Notes: generated by a model not told the origin, from the sequence alone. Shown: positions 1 through 7,122, counted from the first letter of the stretch. The stretch is 40,874 nucleotides of DNA from DATLGD01 sp035540755 (GCA_035540755.1 DATLGD010000065.1:1-40874), one strand, 5' to 3'. Made by a program: numbers and translations.

Positions 1-263
1 CACCGGCCCGGGTCGTGAAGACGCCCCGGGCCGGTGCCTGCAGCGCGGCGTCGAGCTCCTCGACGCCCGCCACCTACTTGAGGAAGTCGGGGACGTCGAG
101 CTCGTCCTCGAACACCACGGTGCGGCGCCGCCCCCGCGCCGCACCGTGGTGTTCGAGGACGAGCTCGACGTCCCCGACTTCCTCAAGTAGGTGGCGGGCG
201 TCGAGCTCCTCGACGCTGCGCTGCAGGCACCGGCCCGGGGCGTCTTCACGACCCGGGCCGGTG
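1..263. repeat. Near-perfect inverted repeat at the window edge, arms 1-128 and 136-263
   Basis: Base i pairs with base 264-i across two 128-bp arms around a 7-bp spacer (129-135). I count four mismatched pairs: 47/217 and 56-58/206-208. The right arm carries the end of ftsZ and the first 24 codons of pgeF in normal order. The left arm is the same DNA reversed and makes no biological sense there. This is the signature of a fold-back chimera at a contig end (template switching or amplification), though the four mismatches leave a small chance of a real inverted duplication. Treat 1-127 as suspect for annotation. Confidence 0.9.
128..190 (+). CDS. ftsZ: FtsZ, C-terminal tail only (partial)
   Basis: The last 20 codons of the tubulin-like division GTPase FtsZ are visible. 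They end in the conserved tail FEDELDVPDFLK, then TAG at 188-190. In actinobacteria this acidic-then-hydrophobic tail docks membrane anchors such as SepF, whose gene lies 1.5 kb downstream. The frame stays open back to base 2, but everything before about 128-133 is the reversed copy of pgeF/ftsZ and is not FtsZ sequence. The GTPase domain is therefore missing from this window. The pgeF GTG begins on the next base after the stop, so the two genes are probably translationally coupled. Confidence 0.85.
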   Translation, partial: PPPRRTVVFEDELDVPDFLK

Positions 264-937
264 GCGTGAGCGGGCCGCCGTGGGACGCCCTCAACCTGGC
301 CCTGCACGTCGACGACGAGGCTCGGCGGGTGCTCACCAACCGCGACCTGCTCGTGCGCGCTGCCGGGGTGCGGGAGCTGGCGTTCGCGCAGCAGGTGCAC
401 GGCTCCGGGGTGGCGGTCGTCGAGCGGGCGAGCAGCCGCGGCAGCACCGCGGGGGTGCGCGGCGTCGACGCGCTGGTCACCCGCACCCGCGGGCTCGGGC
501 TCGTCGTCATGGCCGCCGACTGCCTGCCGGTGCTGCTGGCCGACCCCGAGGGCGGCGTCGTCGGTGCGGCTCACGCCGGCCGCGCCGGCCTGCTGGCCGG
601 GGTGCTGCAGCGCGCGGTCGAGGCGATGGCCGGTCTCGGTGCCGATCCCGCGCGCACCCGCGCCGTGGTGGGGCCGGCCGCCGGGGCGTGCTGCTACGAG
701 GTGCCGGCGGACATGGCCGACGACGCCGAGCACCAGCTGCCAGGCGTGCGGGCGACCACCCGACGGGGGACGCCGTCGCTGGACCTGCGCGCCGGGGCGG
801 TCCGTGCGCTCGGCCTGGCCGGGGTCGACGAGGTGCAGCACATCGACGCCTGCACCCTCGACGACCCGCGCTTCTACTCCTACCGGCGCGACGGCCGCAC
901 CGGCCGGCACGCCGGCGTCGCCTGGCTCACGCCGTGA
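191..937 (+). CDS. pgeF: PgeF/YfiH family protein (multicopper-polyphenol-oxidase-like, laccase domain)
   Basis: The 248-residue product matches the YfiH/LACC1 family in length. Members act on nucleosides or, as E. coli PgeF, remove mis-incorporated L-Ser from UDP-MurNAc in peptidoglycan synthesis. The expected zinc triad is visible: H70 in AQQVHGSG, C111 in MAADCLPV and H128 in GAAHAGRAG. The last motif reads HAGR where many homologues have HAGWRG. The GTG start at 191 directly abuts the ftsZ stop, and its first 73 bases lie in the right arm of the terminal inverted repeat. The stop overlaps the yggS start (GTGA, 934-937). Position in the ftsZ-to-sepF interval is the usual actinobacterial one. 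Confidence 0.93.
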   Translation: MAGVELLDAALQAPARGVFTTRAGGVSGPPWDALNLALHVDDEARRVLTNRDLLVRAAGVRELAFAQQVHGSGVAVVERASSRGSTAGVRGVDALVTRTRGLGLVVMAADCLPVLLADPEGGVVGAAHAGRAGLLAGVLQRAVEAMAGLGADPARTRAVVGPAAGACCYEVPADMADDAEHQLPGVRATTRRGTPSLDLRAGAVRALGLAGVDEVQHIDACTLDDPRFYSYRRDGRTGRHAGVAWLTP

Positions 938-1650
938 CCCCGGGCCGTGCGGAGCGGCGGGACGAGCTGCGCGCCGCTCTGGACGACGTCGAGCAGCGGC
1001 TGGTCGCGGCCTGCACCGCCGCCGGCCGGCCCCGCGACGACGTGCACCTCATCGCCGTCACCAAGACCCGGCCGGCTTCCGACGTCGCGCTGCTCGCCGA
1101 GCTCGGCGTGCGCGACGTCGGCGAGAGCAAGGACCAGGAGGCCTCGGCCAAGGCGGCCGAGCTGGCGCCGGTCGTTCCGGCCCTGCGCTGGCACCTGGTC
1201 GGACGGCTGCAGCGCAACAAGGCCCGCAGCGTCGCCCGCTACGCGCACGCCGTGCACTCGGTCGACCGGCTGCCGCTCGTCGCGGCGCTCTCGGCGGGGG
1301 CCGTCGGGGCGGGACGCGCCGTCGAGGTGCTGCTGCAGGTCAGCCTGGACGGCGACCCGGGGCGCGGGGGAGCGCTGCCGGCAGACGTGCCGGCGCTGGC
1401 GGAAGCGGTCGCAATCGCCGATGGCCTGCGGCTGCGCGGCGTCATGGCGGTGGCGCCGCTCGGGGCGGCGGCGGAGCCCGCCTTCGCCCGCCTGGCCCGC
1501 GTCGCCGAGCGGCTGCGGGCCGACCATCCGGAGGCCACCGCCGTCAGCGCCGGCATGAGCGGTGACCTCGAGGCGGCCGTCGCGGCCGGCGCCACGCACG
1601 TGCGTGTCGGCACGGCGTTGCTCGGACAACGGCCGCCTCCTTGCTTGTAG
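934..1650 (+). CDS. yggS: YggS/PROSC family PLP homeostasis protein
   Basis: The 238-residue product is a single alanine-racemase-like TIM barrel that binds pyridoxal 5'-phosphate and buffers its supply; it has no known enzymatic turnover. K44 in LIAVTKTRP is the expected Schiff-base lysine. Further family motifs are WHLVGRLQRNKAR (about 89-101), GMSGDLEAA and RVGTALLG near the C-terminus. The second strand reads GESKDQEA where homologues usually have GENRVQE. The GTG start at 934 overlaps the pgeF stop by four bases. Its 3' end contains a candidate promoter for sepF. Confidence 0.94.
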   Translation: MTPGRAERRDELRAALDDVEQRLVAACTAAGRPRDDVHLIAVTKTRPASDVALLAELGVRDVGESKDQEASAKAAELAPVVPALRWHLVGRLQRNKARSVARYAHAVHSVDRLPLVAALSAGAVGAGRAVEVLLQVSLDGDPGRGGALPADVPALAEAVAIADGLRLRGVMAVAPLGAAAEPAFARLARVAERLRADHPEATAVSAGMSGDLEAAVAAGATHVRVGTALLGQRPPPCL

Positions 1651-1653
1651 TGT
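1624..1653 (+). promoter_or_regulatory. Candidate sepF promoter
   Basis: A -10-like TAGTGT lies at 1648-1653, with GGACAA at 1624-1629 as a possible -35 (18-bp spacer). It sits across the yggS stop codon, about 50 bp before the sepF ATG. No experimental support. Confidence 0.45.
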
Positions 1654-1701
1654 CCGCACGGTTCCGCACGGCACCGCCCGCAGATCCCGGAGGAGTCCGC
1701 C

Positions 1702-2241
1702 ATGCCCGGCGCGATGCGCAAGCTCGGCCTGTACCTCGGCCTGGTCGAGGACGACGAGGACCGCGACCGGCGCTACGACGACGACTCCTACGACGACGAC
1801 GACTTCGCCGACGACGAGCCGCAGGGCGGCTCGGTGCGCCGCTGGACCGCGGACGACCGCTCGCCTGCCCGCACGGCCACCCTGCACCGGGACGCACCCC
1901 GCACCCGGGGCGCCACGGCGCTCGACCCGGGTCTGCGCGCCGCGCCGGCGCCGGCCGAGGACCCCTACCGCATCACCACGCTGCACCCGCGCACCTACAA
2001 CGAGGCCCGCACCATCGGCGAGCACTTCCGCGAGGGCACCCCGGTGATCATGAACCTCACCGAGATGGACGACGGCGACGCCAAGCGGCTGGTCGACTTC
2101 GCCGCCGGGCTCATCTTCGGCCTGCGCGGGAGCATCGAGCGGGTGACCAACAAGGTCTTCCTGCTCTCGCCCGAGCACGTCGAGGTGACGGCCGAGGACA
2201 AGGCGCGGATCGCCACCGGCGGCTTCTTCAACCAGTCCTGA
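1702..2241 (+). CDS. sepF: SepF, FtsZ membrane anchor of the divisome
   Basis: SepF links the FtsZ ring to the membrane and is the main FtsZ anchor in actinobacteria. The 179-residue protein starts with the amphipathic anchor MPGAMRKLGLYLGL, followed by a very acidic Asp-rich linker (residues 16-38). The DUF552/SepF core begins near residue 92 (PYRITTLHPRTYNEAR) and includes GTPVIMNLTEMDD and RLVDFAAGLIFGLRG. A strong Shine-Dalgarno GGAGGAG (1689-1695) lies 6 nt before the ATG at 1702. An internal ATG at 1714 would still leave most of the anchor helix. It lies next to yggT, as in other actinobacteria. Confidence 0.96.
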   Translation: MPGAMRKLGLYLGLVEDDEDRDRRYDDDSYDDDDFADDEPQGGSVRRWTADDRSPARTATLHRDAPRTRGATALDPGLRAAPAPAEDPYRITTLHPRTYNEARTIGEHFREGTPVIMNLTEMDDGDAKRLVDFAAGLIFGLRGSIERVTNKVFLLSPEHVEVTAEDKARIATGGFFNQS

Positions 2242-2288
2242 CGGGGTCCGCCGAGCGCCGGCGCCGGGGTGCCGCGCGCACGGACCGG

Positions 2289-2294
2289 TAACGT
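2289..2294 (+). promoter_or_regulatory. -10-like hexamer upstream of yggT
   Basis: TAACGT lies 39 bp before the yggT GTG in the sepF-yggT gap. No clear -35 was seen. Confidence 0.35.
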
Positions 2295-2333
2295 CGAGCG
2301 CCACCCGCCGTCCCCCAGGAGCACCCCGATCTC

Positions 2334-2627
2334 GTGACAGTCGTTGCCTCGGTCGTCGTGACCGCCCTGACGATCTTCTGGGTGCTGCTCATCATCCGGC
2401 TGGTCTTCGAGTACGTCTTCATGTTCGCGCGGCAGTTCCGGCCCAGCGGGGCCCTGACCGTGCTGCTCGAGGTCGTCTACTCGGTCACCGACCCGCCGCT
2501 CAAGGCGCTGCGCAAGGTGATCCCGCCGCTGCGGCTGGGCACGATCAACCTCGACCTGTCCTTCCTGGTGCTGTTCATCTTCGTCGGAATCCTGCGCCGC
2601 GTCATCGCGAACGCCGCCGGCGTGTGA
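2334..2627 (+). CDS. yggT: YggT family membrane protein
   Basis: This 97-residue integral membrane protein has two hydrophobic segments (about 3-30 and 71-91). Between them is the family signature VTDPPLKALRKVIPPL, then LGTINLDLSFL. YggT proteins accompany sepF and divIVA in Gram-positive division clusters; their exact function is unresolved. The GTG at 2334 is preceded by AGGAG at 2317-2321, rather far away (12 nt). Confidence 0.93.
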   Translation: MTVVASVVVTALTIFWVLLIIRLVFEYVFMFARQFRPSGALTVLLEVVYSVTDPPLKALRKVIPPLRLGTINLDLSFLVLFIFVGILRRVIANAAGV

Positions 2628-2645
2628 CCCCCTTCCCTGCCCCCT

Positions 2646-2665
2646 CCGGGCGCCGTGTCGCCCGG
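2646..2665 (+). terminator. Stem-loop between yggT and divIVA
   Basis: CCGGGCG (2646-2652) and CGCCCGG (2659-2665) form a perfect 7-bp stem with a 6-nt loop, 18 bp after the yggT stop. There is no U-tract, so it may be a weak terminator or a processing signal. Confidence 0.4.
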
Positions 2666-2697
2666 CCCCGCCCGACCTCCGAGACGGATGTGACGAC

Positions 2698-3615
2698 GTG
2701 CCGCTGACTCCGACAGACGTCGCGAACAAGCAGTTCACCCTGAGTCGGCTCCGCCCCGGCTACCTCGTCGACGAGGTCGACGCCTTCCTCGACGAGGTCG
2801 AGAGCGAGCTCGCCCGGCTGTTCCGCGAGAACAACGAGCTGCGCAACCGCGCCGCTCCCGCTCCGCCGTCGGCGCCCAGTGCCGCCCCGGAGCCGGCCGC
2901 GCCGCCCGAGCCCCAGCAGGCCGCTGCTCCGGCGGCCCCGCTCGGTCCGATGGAAGGTCAGGAGGCTGCGCTCCGCACGCTGCTGCTCGCGCAGCGCACC
3001 GCCGACGAGGCGGTCGCCGAGGCGCGCGCCGAGGCCGCGCAGATGGTGCAGGCCGCGCAGTCCGAGGCCGAGCAGCTGCTGTCCTCCGCCCGCGCCGAGG
3101 CCGAGCAGACGCTCGGCTCGGCCCGCGGCGAGGCCGAGCAGCTTCGCGCCTCCTCCCGTGCCGAGGCCGACAGCACCCTCGTCCGCGCCCGGGCCGAGGC
3201 CGAGCGCACCGTCGCCACCGCCCGCGACTCCGCGCTGCAGCTGGAGCAGCAGGCCGCCGCCAAGGTGCAGGCCGCCACCGGCGACCTCGAGGAGCGGCAG
3301 CGCTCGCTGGAGAGCCGGATCGAGGAGCTGCGCGCGTTCGAGCGCGAGTACCGCACCCGGCTGCGCGCCTACCTCGAGAACCAGCTGCGCGAGCTGGTCA
3401 GCCGCACCGGCCCGGACGACGACGGCGGCGCAGGCGTGCCGGCCGCAGCCCGCAGCTCGGCGGTGGGGTTGCCCTCCGGAGGGCCGGCCGACGCGCCGCC
3501 GCGAGAGTCCCCCGCGCCGCAGAGCGGTTTCGGCGCCGGCCCGACGGCTGCCGCCGAGGCCGTCGGCCCGTTCGGCAGTGAGCCCCCGACCGTCGACGGC
3601 GCCGGCTCGCGCTGA
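2698..3615 (+). CDS. divIVA: DivIVA/Wag31 polar growth coiled-coil protein
   Basis: DivIVA marks curved membrane at cell poles and septa and organises apical wall growth in actinobacteria. The 305-residue protein begins with the lipid-binding DivIVA domain: MPLTPTDVANKQFTLSR, then YLVDEVDAFLDEVESELARL to about residue 50. A Pro/Ala linker (52-86) leads into a long coiled coil (about 87-225). Residues 111-176 consist of six consecutive 11-residue units of the form AEAEQTLGSAR. The C-terminal 75 residues are Pro/Gly/Ala-rich and probably disordered. The GTG start at 2698 is set by homology; the ribosome binding site is weak. Confidence 0.95.
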   Translation: MPLTPTDVANKQFTLSRLRPGYLVDEVDAFLDEVESELARLFRENNELRNRAAPAPPSAPSAAPEPAAPPEPQQAAAPAAPLGPMEGQEAALRTLLLAQRTADEAVAEARAEAAQMVQAAQSEAEQLLSSARAEAEQTLGSARGEAEQLRASSRAEADSTLVRARAEAERTVATARDSALQLEQQAAAKVQAATGDLEERQRSLESRIEELRAFEREYRTRLRAYLENQLRELVSRTGPDDDGGAGVPAAARSSAVGLPSGGPADAPPRESPAPQSGFGAGPTAAAEAVGPFGSEPPTVDGAGSR

Positions 3616-3620
3616 CGCCT

Positions 3621-3639
3621 CAGCGGCGGCGAGCCGCTG
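3621..3639 (+). terminator. Stem-loop after divIVA
   Basis: CAGCGGC (3621-3627) and GCCGCTG (3633-3639) form a 7-bp stem with a 5-nt loop, six bases after the divIVA stop. No U-tract. Confidence 0.45.
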
Positions 3640-3655
3640 CCCGCGGGCGCGCCGC

Positions 3656-3661
3656 TAGGAT
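3656..3661 (+). promoter_or_regulatory. -10-like hexamer for the gene at 3722
   Basis: TAGGAT lies about 60 bp upstream of the GTG at 3722, just after the divIVA stem-loop. The same hexamer occurs before the ileS leader. The -35 is not clear. Confidence 0.4.
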
Positions 3662-3721
3662 CGCCCAGCCCGCCCGACACCGACCGTCAGGCCGGCCCGC
3701 CCGACCGGAGGACCTCTTCTC

Positions 3722-4810
3722 GTGATCGTCATCAGCGGGGCACTCGTCCTCGTCGCCCTCGTCCTGCTCGTGCTCGGGCTGACGATGCAGGACCTGAACT
3801 TCGTCTACGGGTCGATCGCCGTCAGCCTGATCTCGTTCGTCTTCCTCGTCATCGGCATCCTGCAGCGCCGCGGCGACTCCTCCGCCGGAGGGGCCTCGGA
3901 CGCGCCGCCGGTCAGCGAGGGCGACGCGCCGGCCGACTCGGCAGACCCGGCCAGGGAGGGCACGCCGTCGGCCGAGCCGGTGCGTGCGGCCTCGCTCGGC
4001 GGTGGCGGCCGGTCGACCGCGGTCGTCGACGACGCGCCCGAGGGCGACGTGGACGAGGAGTACGAGCTCGTCGGTGCGGTCGTCCTCGTCGTACCCGGAC
4101 GGCCCCGCTACCACGTCGACGGCTGCCGCTACCTGGCCGGCAAGTCGGTCGAGGAGGTCGAGGTCGACGAGGCCCGTGCCCAGTACTCGCCGTGCGGGGT
4201 CTGCAAGCCCGACGACGCCCTCGAGGAGCTGGCCTACGAGGACGACGGCGAGCTCGAGGACATCTACGTCGACGACCCGATCGACGACGAGGCGGTCGAG
4301 GACGAGGTCGTCGACACGGGCGTTCCCGGTGCGGGGGACCTCGACGAGGGCGAGCCCGCCCCCGCCCCCCGCCGTGGTGGCAGCCGCAAGGTGAGCACCG
4401 CCACGACGAGCCGGACCAGCGCGAGGGACGAGCCGGCAGCGAAGCCTGCCAAGGCTGCGAAGGCTGCCAAGCCTGCGAAGGCGCCGGCCAAGGCGTCGTC
4501 GAAGGCTCCCGCGACGTCTCCGGCTGCGGACGCCCCGAGCAAGGGCCGTCGCCGCACCACGGCCAAGGAGCTCGCCGAGGTCACGCCGGCCGTCACCACG
4601 ACGAGCGCGGCCGAGACGGCGTCGGCGGCCGCGCCTGCCAAGGCCGCCAAGCCGGCTCGGCGGGGCGGCCGCGTCGTCGTGATCCCGGACCGCGACCGCT
4701 TCCACACCTCCGACTGCCGCTTCGTCCGCAGTGCCTCGGGCACCGAGGAGCTGACCCGCGCCCAGGCGGACAAGCAGGGCTTCCGGGCCTGCGGGGTCTG
4801 CAAGCCCTAG
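3722..4810 (+). CDS. Membrane protein with two Ada-like H-x3-C...C-x2-C metal-binding motifs
   Basis: The 362-residue product has two N-terminal membrane segments (about 4-22 and 28-47) and a long, acidic then Lys/Ala/Pro-rich, probably disordered region. It carries the same putative metal site twice. The central copy is YHVDGCRYL...CGVCKP with H131, C135, C158 and C161. The copy at the extreme C-terminus is FHTSDCRFV...CGVCKP with H328, C332, C357 and C360. Spacing and the trailing Lys-Pro resemble the zinc-binding N-domain of Ada and similar add-on modules of extracytoplasmic nucleases. No catalytic domain is visible. GGAGGA at 3707-3712 supports the GTG start. Function unknown; the place after divIVA hints at a cell-envelope role. 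Confidence 0.85.
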   Translation: MIVISGALVLVALVLLVLGLTMQDLNFVYGSIAVSLISFVFLVIGILQRRGDSSAGGASDAPPVSEGDAPADSADPAREGTPSAEPVRAASLGGGGRSTAVVDDAPEGDVDEEYELVGAVVLVVPGRPRYHVDGCRYLAGKSVEEVEVDEARAQYSPCGVCKPDDALEELAYEDDGELEDIYVDDPIDDEAVEDEVVDTGVPGAGDLDEGEPAPAPRRGGSRKVSTATTSRTSARDEPAAKPAKAAKAAKPAKAPAKASSKAPATSPAADAPSKGRRRTTAKELAEVTPAVTTTSAAETASAAAPAKAAKPARRGGRVVVIPDRDRFHTSDCRFVRSASGTEELTRAQADKQGFRACGVCKP

Positions 4811-4855
4811 CCGTCCGGTGCGCGCCCGCGCCCCTGTCGGGCACGGCGTGCACCG

Positions 4856-5884
4856 TCACCGAGGTCGGGCGTCGACGTACCAGTCGAGCTCGACGGTGCC
4901 GCCGGCGGGAAGGGTCACCTCGTGGTCCGGCGTGTACATGTCCCAGAGCCGGTAGGTGCCGCCCGGCAGGCCGGTGAACAGGTAGCGCCCGCCCTGCGGG
5001 GCCCAGCTCGCGCACTGCGGACCGTCGAGCTGGATGCCGAGCGGCTGGCAGAGCAGTCCGCCCCCGGGATTGCCGCCGTCGGGGTAGGCCGACTCCCGGC
5101 CGTCGCTGTCGACATAGGTGATCCGGCCGGTGAGGGTCGCGCCGGGCTGCAGGACGGTGGTCACCGGGGTCGTCCCGCCGCAGGAGACGGGACTCCCGGC
5201 GCCGGCGGTGGTGCCGCCGCCGACCCACGTCGCGGCGAGGTTGCGCATCCCCGCCGGCTGCACGAGCGACGACGCCAGCGACAGGTCCCACATGGCGATC
5301 AGCTCGCGCGGGCCGTCGCACGTGCCGACGTAGGTGCCGTCGTCGGCGATCCGGACGGCACGCAGAGGTGCATCGGGCTCGTAGGTGTGCAGCCAGGCCC
5401 CGGCGACCGGCTGACCGGCCCCGTCGACGACCCGACCGGGGTAGGTGCGGGTCGGTGGCGGCGGGACCGGCGGCGCGGACGTCGGGCCCGACGATGCCGG
5501 CTGCGCCGCGGCAGGGGTCGGGGTCGGCGCGGCCTCGGCCGCCGCGGCCGGCTCGGGGGCGGCAGCCGCGCTCGGAGGGGCCGGCGCCACCGGCGGCAGC
5601 AGGTAGGGCCGGTCGGAGGCGACCGCCGCCGGCTCCGCGCTGCTGGGAGTGGCCGACGCCGCGACGAGCGAGTCGTCGCCGGAGCCGCCGGGCAGCCAGG
5701 ACCCGACGGCGACGGCGCCTGCGACGAGTGCGAGCGACAGCGCGCCGGCCAGGCCGGCCCGCCGCAGCCGCCGGGCGGCGGCTCGGCGCAGGACGGCGTC
5801 GAAGGCGCTGTCCGGTGCGGGCAGGGCGGGGATCGACGCACGGGGCAGCTCGGGGAAGCGCTCGCCGGTCGGGTCGACGGTCAT
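4856..5884 (-). CDS. Membrane-anchored ECF partner (candidate anti-sigma) with extracellular carboxypeptidase-regulatory-like domains
   Basis: The 342-residue product has a short cytoplasmic N-terminus (about 1-42), one membrane segment (about 43-62), a Pro/Ala linker (about 70-150) and an extracellular part of about 190 residues. That part has two beta-sandwich-like units, starting PGRVVDGAGQPVAGAW and GATLTGRITYVDSDG. They resemble carboxypeptidase-regulatory/Ig-like folds, and the second ends GLPGGTYRLWD. No zinc anti-sigma motif (H-x3-C-x2-C) is present. The ATG overlaps the stop of the upstream ECF sigma gene (ATGA), so the two are co-translated. I infer it senses an external signal and controls that sigma factor, but the cytoplasmic part is short and anti-sigma function is unproven. 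Confidence 0.8.
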   Translation of the reverse strand: MTVDPTGERFPELPRASIPALPAPDSAFDAVLRRAAARRLRRAGLAGALSLALVAGAVAVGSWLPGGSGDDSLVAASATPSSAEPAAVASDRPYLLPPVAPAPPSAAAAPEPAAAAEAAPTPTPAAAQPASSGPTSAPPVPPPPTRTYPGRVVDGAGQPVAGAWLHTYEPDAPLRAVRIADDGTYVGTCDGPRELIAMWDLSLASSLVQPAGMRNLAATWVGGGTTAGAGSPVSCGGTTPVTTVLQPGATLTGRITYVDSDGRESAYPDGGNPGGGLLCQPLGIQLDGPQCASWAPQGGRYLFTGLPGGTYRLWDMYTPDHEVTLPAGGTVELDWYVDARPR

Positions 5885-6465
5885 CGGTCGTCCTCCAAGG
5901 ACTCGAGCAGGGCGGCCCGCCCCTCGGCGAGCAGGCGCTTGATCGTCCCTTCGGGACGGTGCATCGCCGCCGCGACGGCGGCGACGGGCAGGTCGGCGTA
6001 GTAGTGCAGGAGCACCGGCATGCGCAGCCGCTCGGGGAGCCGCTCGACGAGGTCGCGCAGCCACGGGTCGGCCGCGGGCTGCTCGTGCAGCTGCCCGGCA
6101 GCGGCGCGAGCAGCCAACCGCCGGTCGTGCGCCTGACGACGCCAGTGGTCGCGGGCGAGGTTGCCCGCCACCGCGTAGAGGAACGGCTTGGGATCCCGGA
6201 CGGACGTCCAGCGTCCGAGCAGCCGGGAGAACGCCTCGGCGGCGATGTCGTGGGCGACATCGGTGTCGCCGATGAGCGCCGCGCACCAGCCGGCGAGCGC
6301 TCCGTAGTGCTCGACCCACACCGCACGCGCTGCGTCCTCGCGGCCCACCCTGTGGGCGGCCACCGGCGAGGCTGCGGTCGCGTGCACACCCCTAGGACGG
6401 AGAACTCGGCCGCGGGGTTCGGTGCGCTCTCCGGTCGGCACCGCCTCGGTCCGGGGACGACCCAC
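5881..6465 (-). CDS. ECF-type RNA polymerase sigma factor
   Basis: This 194-residue protein has sigma region 2 (about 43-115: EHYGALAGWCAALIGD, HDIAAEAFSRLLGRW and FLYAVAGNLARDHWRR). Region 4 is at about 138-190 (LVERLPERLRMPVLLHYYA, then the HTH PVAAVAAAMHRPEGTIKRLL). Region 3 is absent, as expected of ECF factors. The GTG at 6465 was preferred because TACCGT (6478-6473) lies 7 nt upstream, the leaderless layout seen at other genes here. Internal GTGs at 6387 or 6348 are possible starts. It overlaps the membrane partner downstream and probably sets that gene's expression. Confidence 0.92.
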   Translation of the reverse strand: MGRPRTEAVPTGERTEPRGRVLRPRGVHATAASPVAAHRVGREDAARAVWVEHYGALAGWCAALIGDTDVAHDIAAEAFSRLLGRWTSVRDPKPFLYAVAGNLARDHWRRQAHDRRLAARAAAGQLHEQPAADPWLRDLVERLPERLRMPVLLHYYADLPVAAVAAAMHRPEGTIKRLLAEGRAALLESLEDDR

Positions 6466-6472
6466 GAGCGGG

Positions 6473-6478
6473 ACGGTA
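6473..6478 (-). promoter_or_regulatory. -10-like box, leaderless ECF sigma transcript
   Basis: TACCGT on the minus strand lies 7 nt upstream of the GTG at 6465. Confidence 0.4.
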
Positions 6479-6521
6479 GAGGTTGCGCGGCCCAGCTACC
6501 AGGTCGACGTCCGCGGCGGTG

Positions 6522-7016
6522 CTATGTCTCCATCGGCGTCCGCGCCCGCAGGTGCTCGGAGCGGAACGGGTCGCGCGGCGGCGGGATCGGCAGCGCCCCC
6601 TGCTGGCCGAGCGTGACCCCGCCCAGCGACAGCACGCGGGCCAGCAGCCCGGCGGTGGTCTGACCGGCGGCGGCCCCTCTGGCGGTGACCATCACGCGGT
6701 AGACGGTGATGTAGTGCCGGCTCGGGGTGTCGTAGCACCAGTCGACCGAGCCCCAGTGCTCGCTGCTGCCGTGCGCGCCGAGCACGCCGTCCCACGGCCC
6801 GGACCAGACCTGGACGCCGGCGGGCCCGGCGGAGAAGCAGCCGCCGCAGGAGACGTCGCCCTGCCCGGCCGCCGCCAGCAGCTCGCGGGCCTGGCGCTCC
6901 GGCAGGACCAGGGCGGGCCGGACCTGGCTGGCCACGGCCGTCGGCGCCCCTGGCCGGGTGAGCCGGAAGCTGCGGTGCACCGGCTTCGGGTCGAGCTCGA
7001 CGGCGTGCACGGTCAC
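6522..7016 (-). CDS. Unrecognised 164-residue protein with a CxxC motif
   Basis: I do not recognise this family. The product is soluble-looking, with no signal peptide or membrane segment. It contains SCGGCF (C57, C60) and a third cysteine in VDWCYD (C94), which could form a metal or redox site. The middle is rich in Trp, Gly and aromatic residues (VQVWSGPWDGV, EHWGSVDWCYD, RHYITVYRV), suggesting a compact beta fold. The GTG at 7016 is supported by a close AGGAGG upstream. It lies 106 bp downstream of ileS on the same strand, with a stem-loop in between, so it probably has its own promoter. Confidence 0.75.
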   Translation of the reverse strand: MTVHAVELDPKPVHRSFRLTRPGAPTAVASQVRPALVLPERQARELLAAAGQGDVSCGGCFSAGPAGVQVWSGPWDGVLGAHGSSEHWGSVDWCYDTPSRHYITVYRVMVTARGAAAGQTTAGLLARVLSLGGVTLGQQGALPIPPPRDPFRSEHLRARTPMET

Positions 7017-7037
7017 GAGTCCTCCTGGCCAGGCAGG

Positions 7038-7057
7038 CTGCTCCGGACGGAGCAGCG
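7038..7057 (-). terminator. Strong stem-loop between ileS and the downstream gene
   Basis: GCTGCTCC and GGAGCAGC form a perfect 8-bp stem with a 4-nt loop, 66 nt past the ileS stop and 22 nt before the next GTG. It could be the ileS terminator or a leader structure. A second, long-range inverted repeat (GGTACCTG 7064-7071, CAGGTACC 7124-7131) flanks the same gap. Confidence 0.45.
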
Positions 7058-7122
7058 GTGCTGGTACCTGGGCATCGGCCCGGCGGTAGTCAGGTCTGAC
7101 GGCTCCGTCCGGGTGAATCGCG

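Noticed and set aside
1..127. Open frame through the left arm of the inverted repeat that would extend FtsZ upstream of its tail
   Set aside because: The sequence is the reverse complement of the pgeF start and ftsZ end. It encodes no FtsZ-like residues and is most simply an artefact.
280..1650. A 456-codon open frame running from inside pgeF through yggS as one protein
   Set aside because: Only the part from GTG 934 has family sequence. The first 218 residues are Arg/Gly-rich shadow translation of pgeF.
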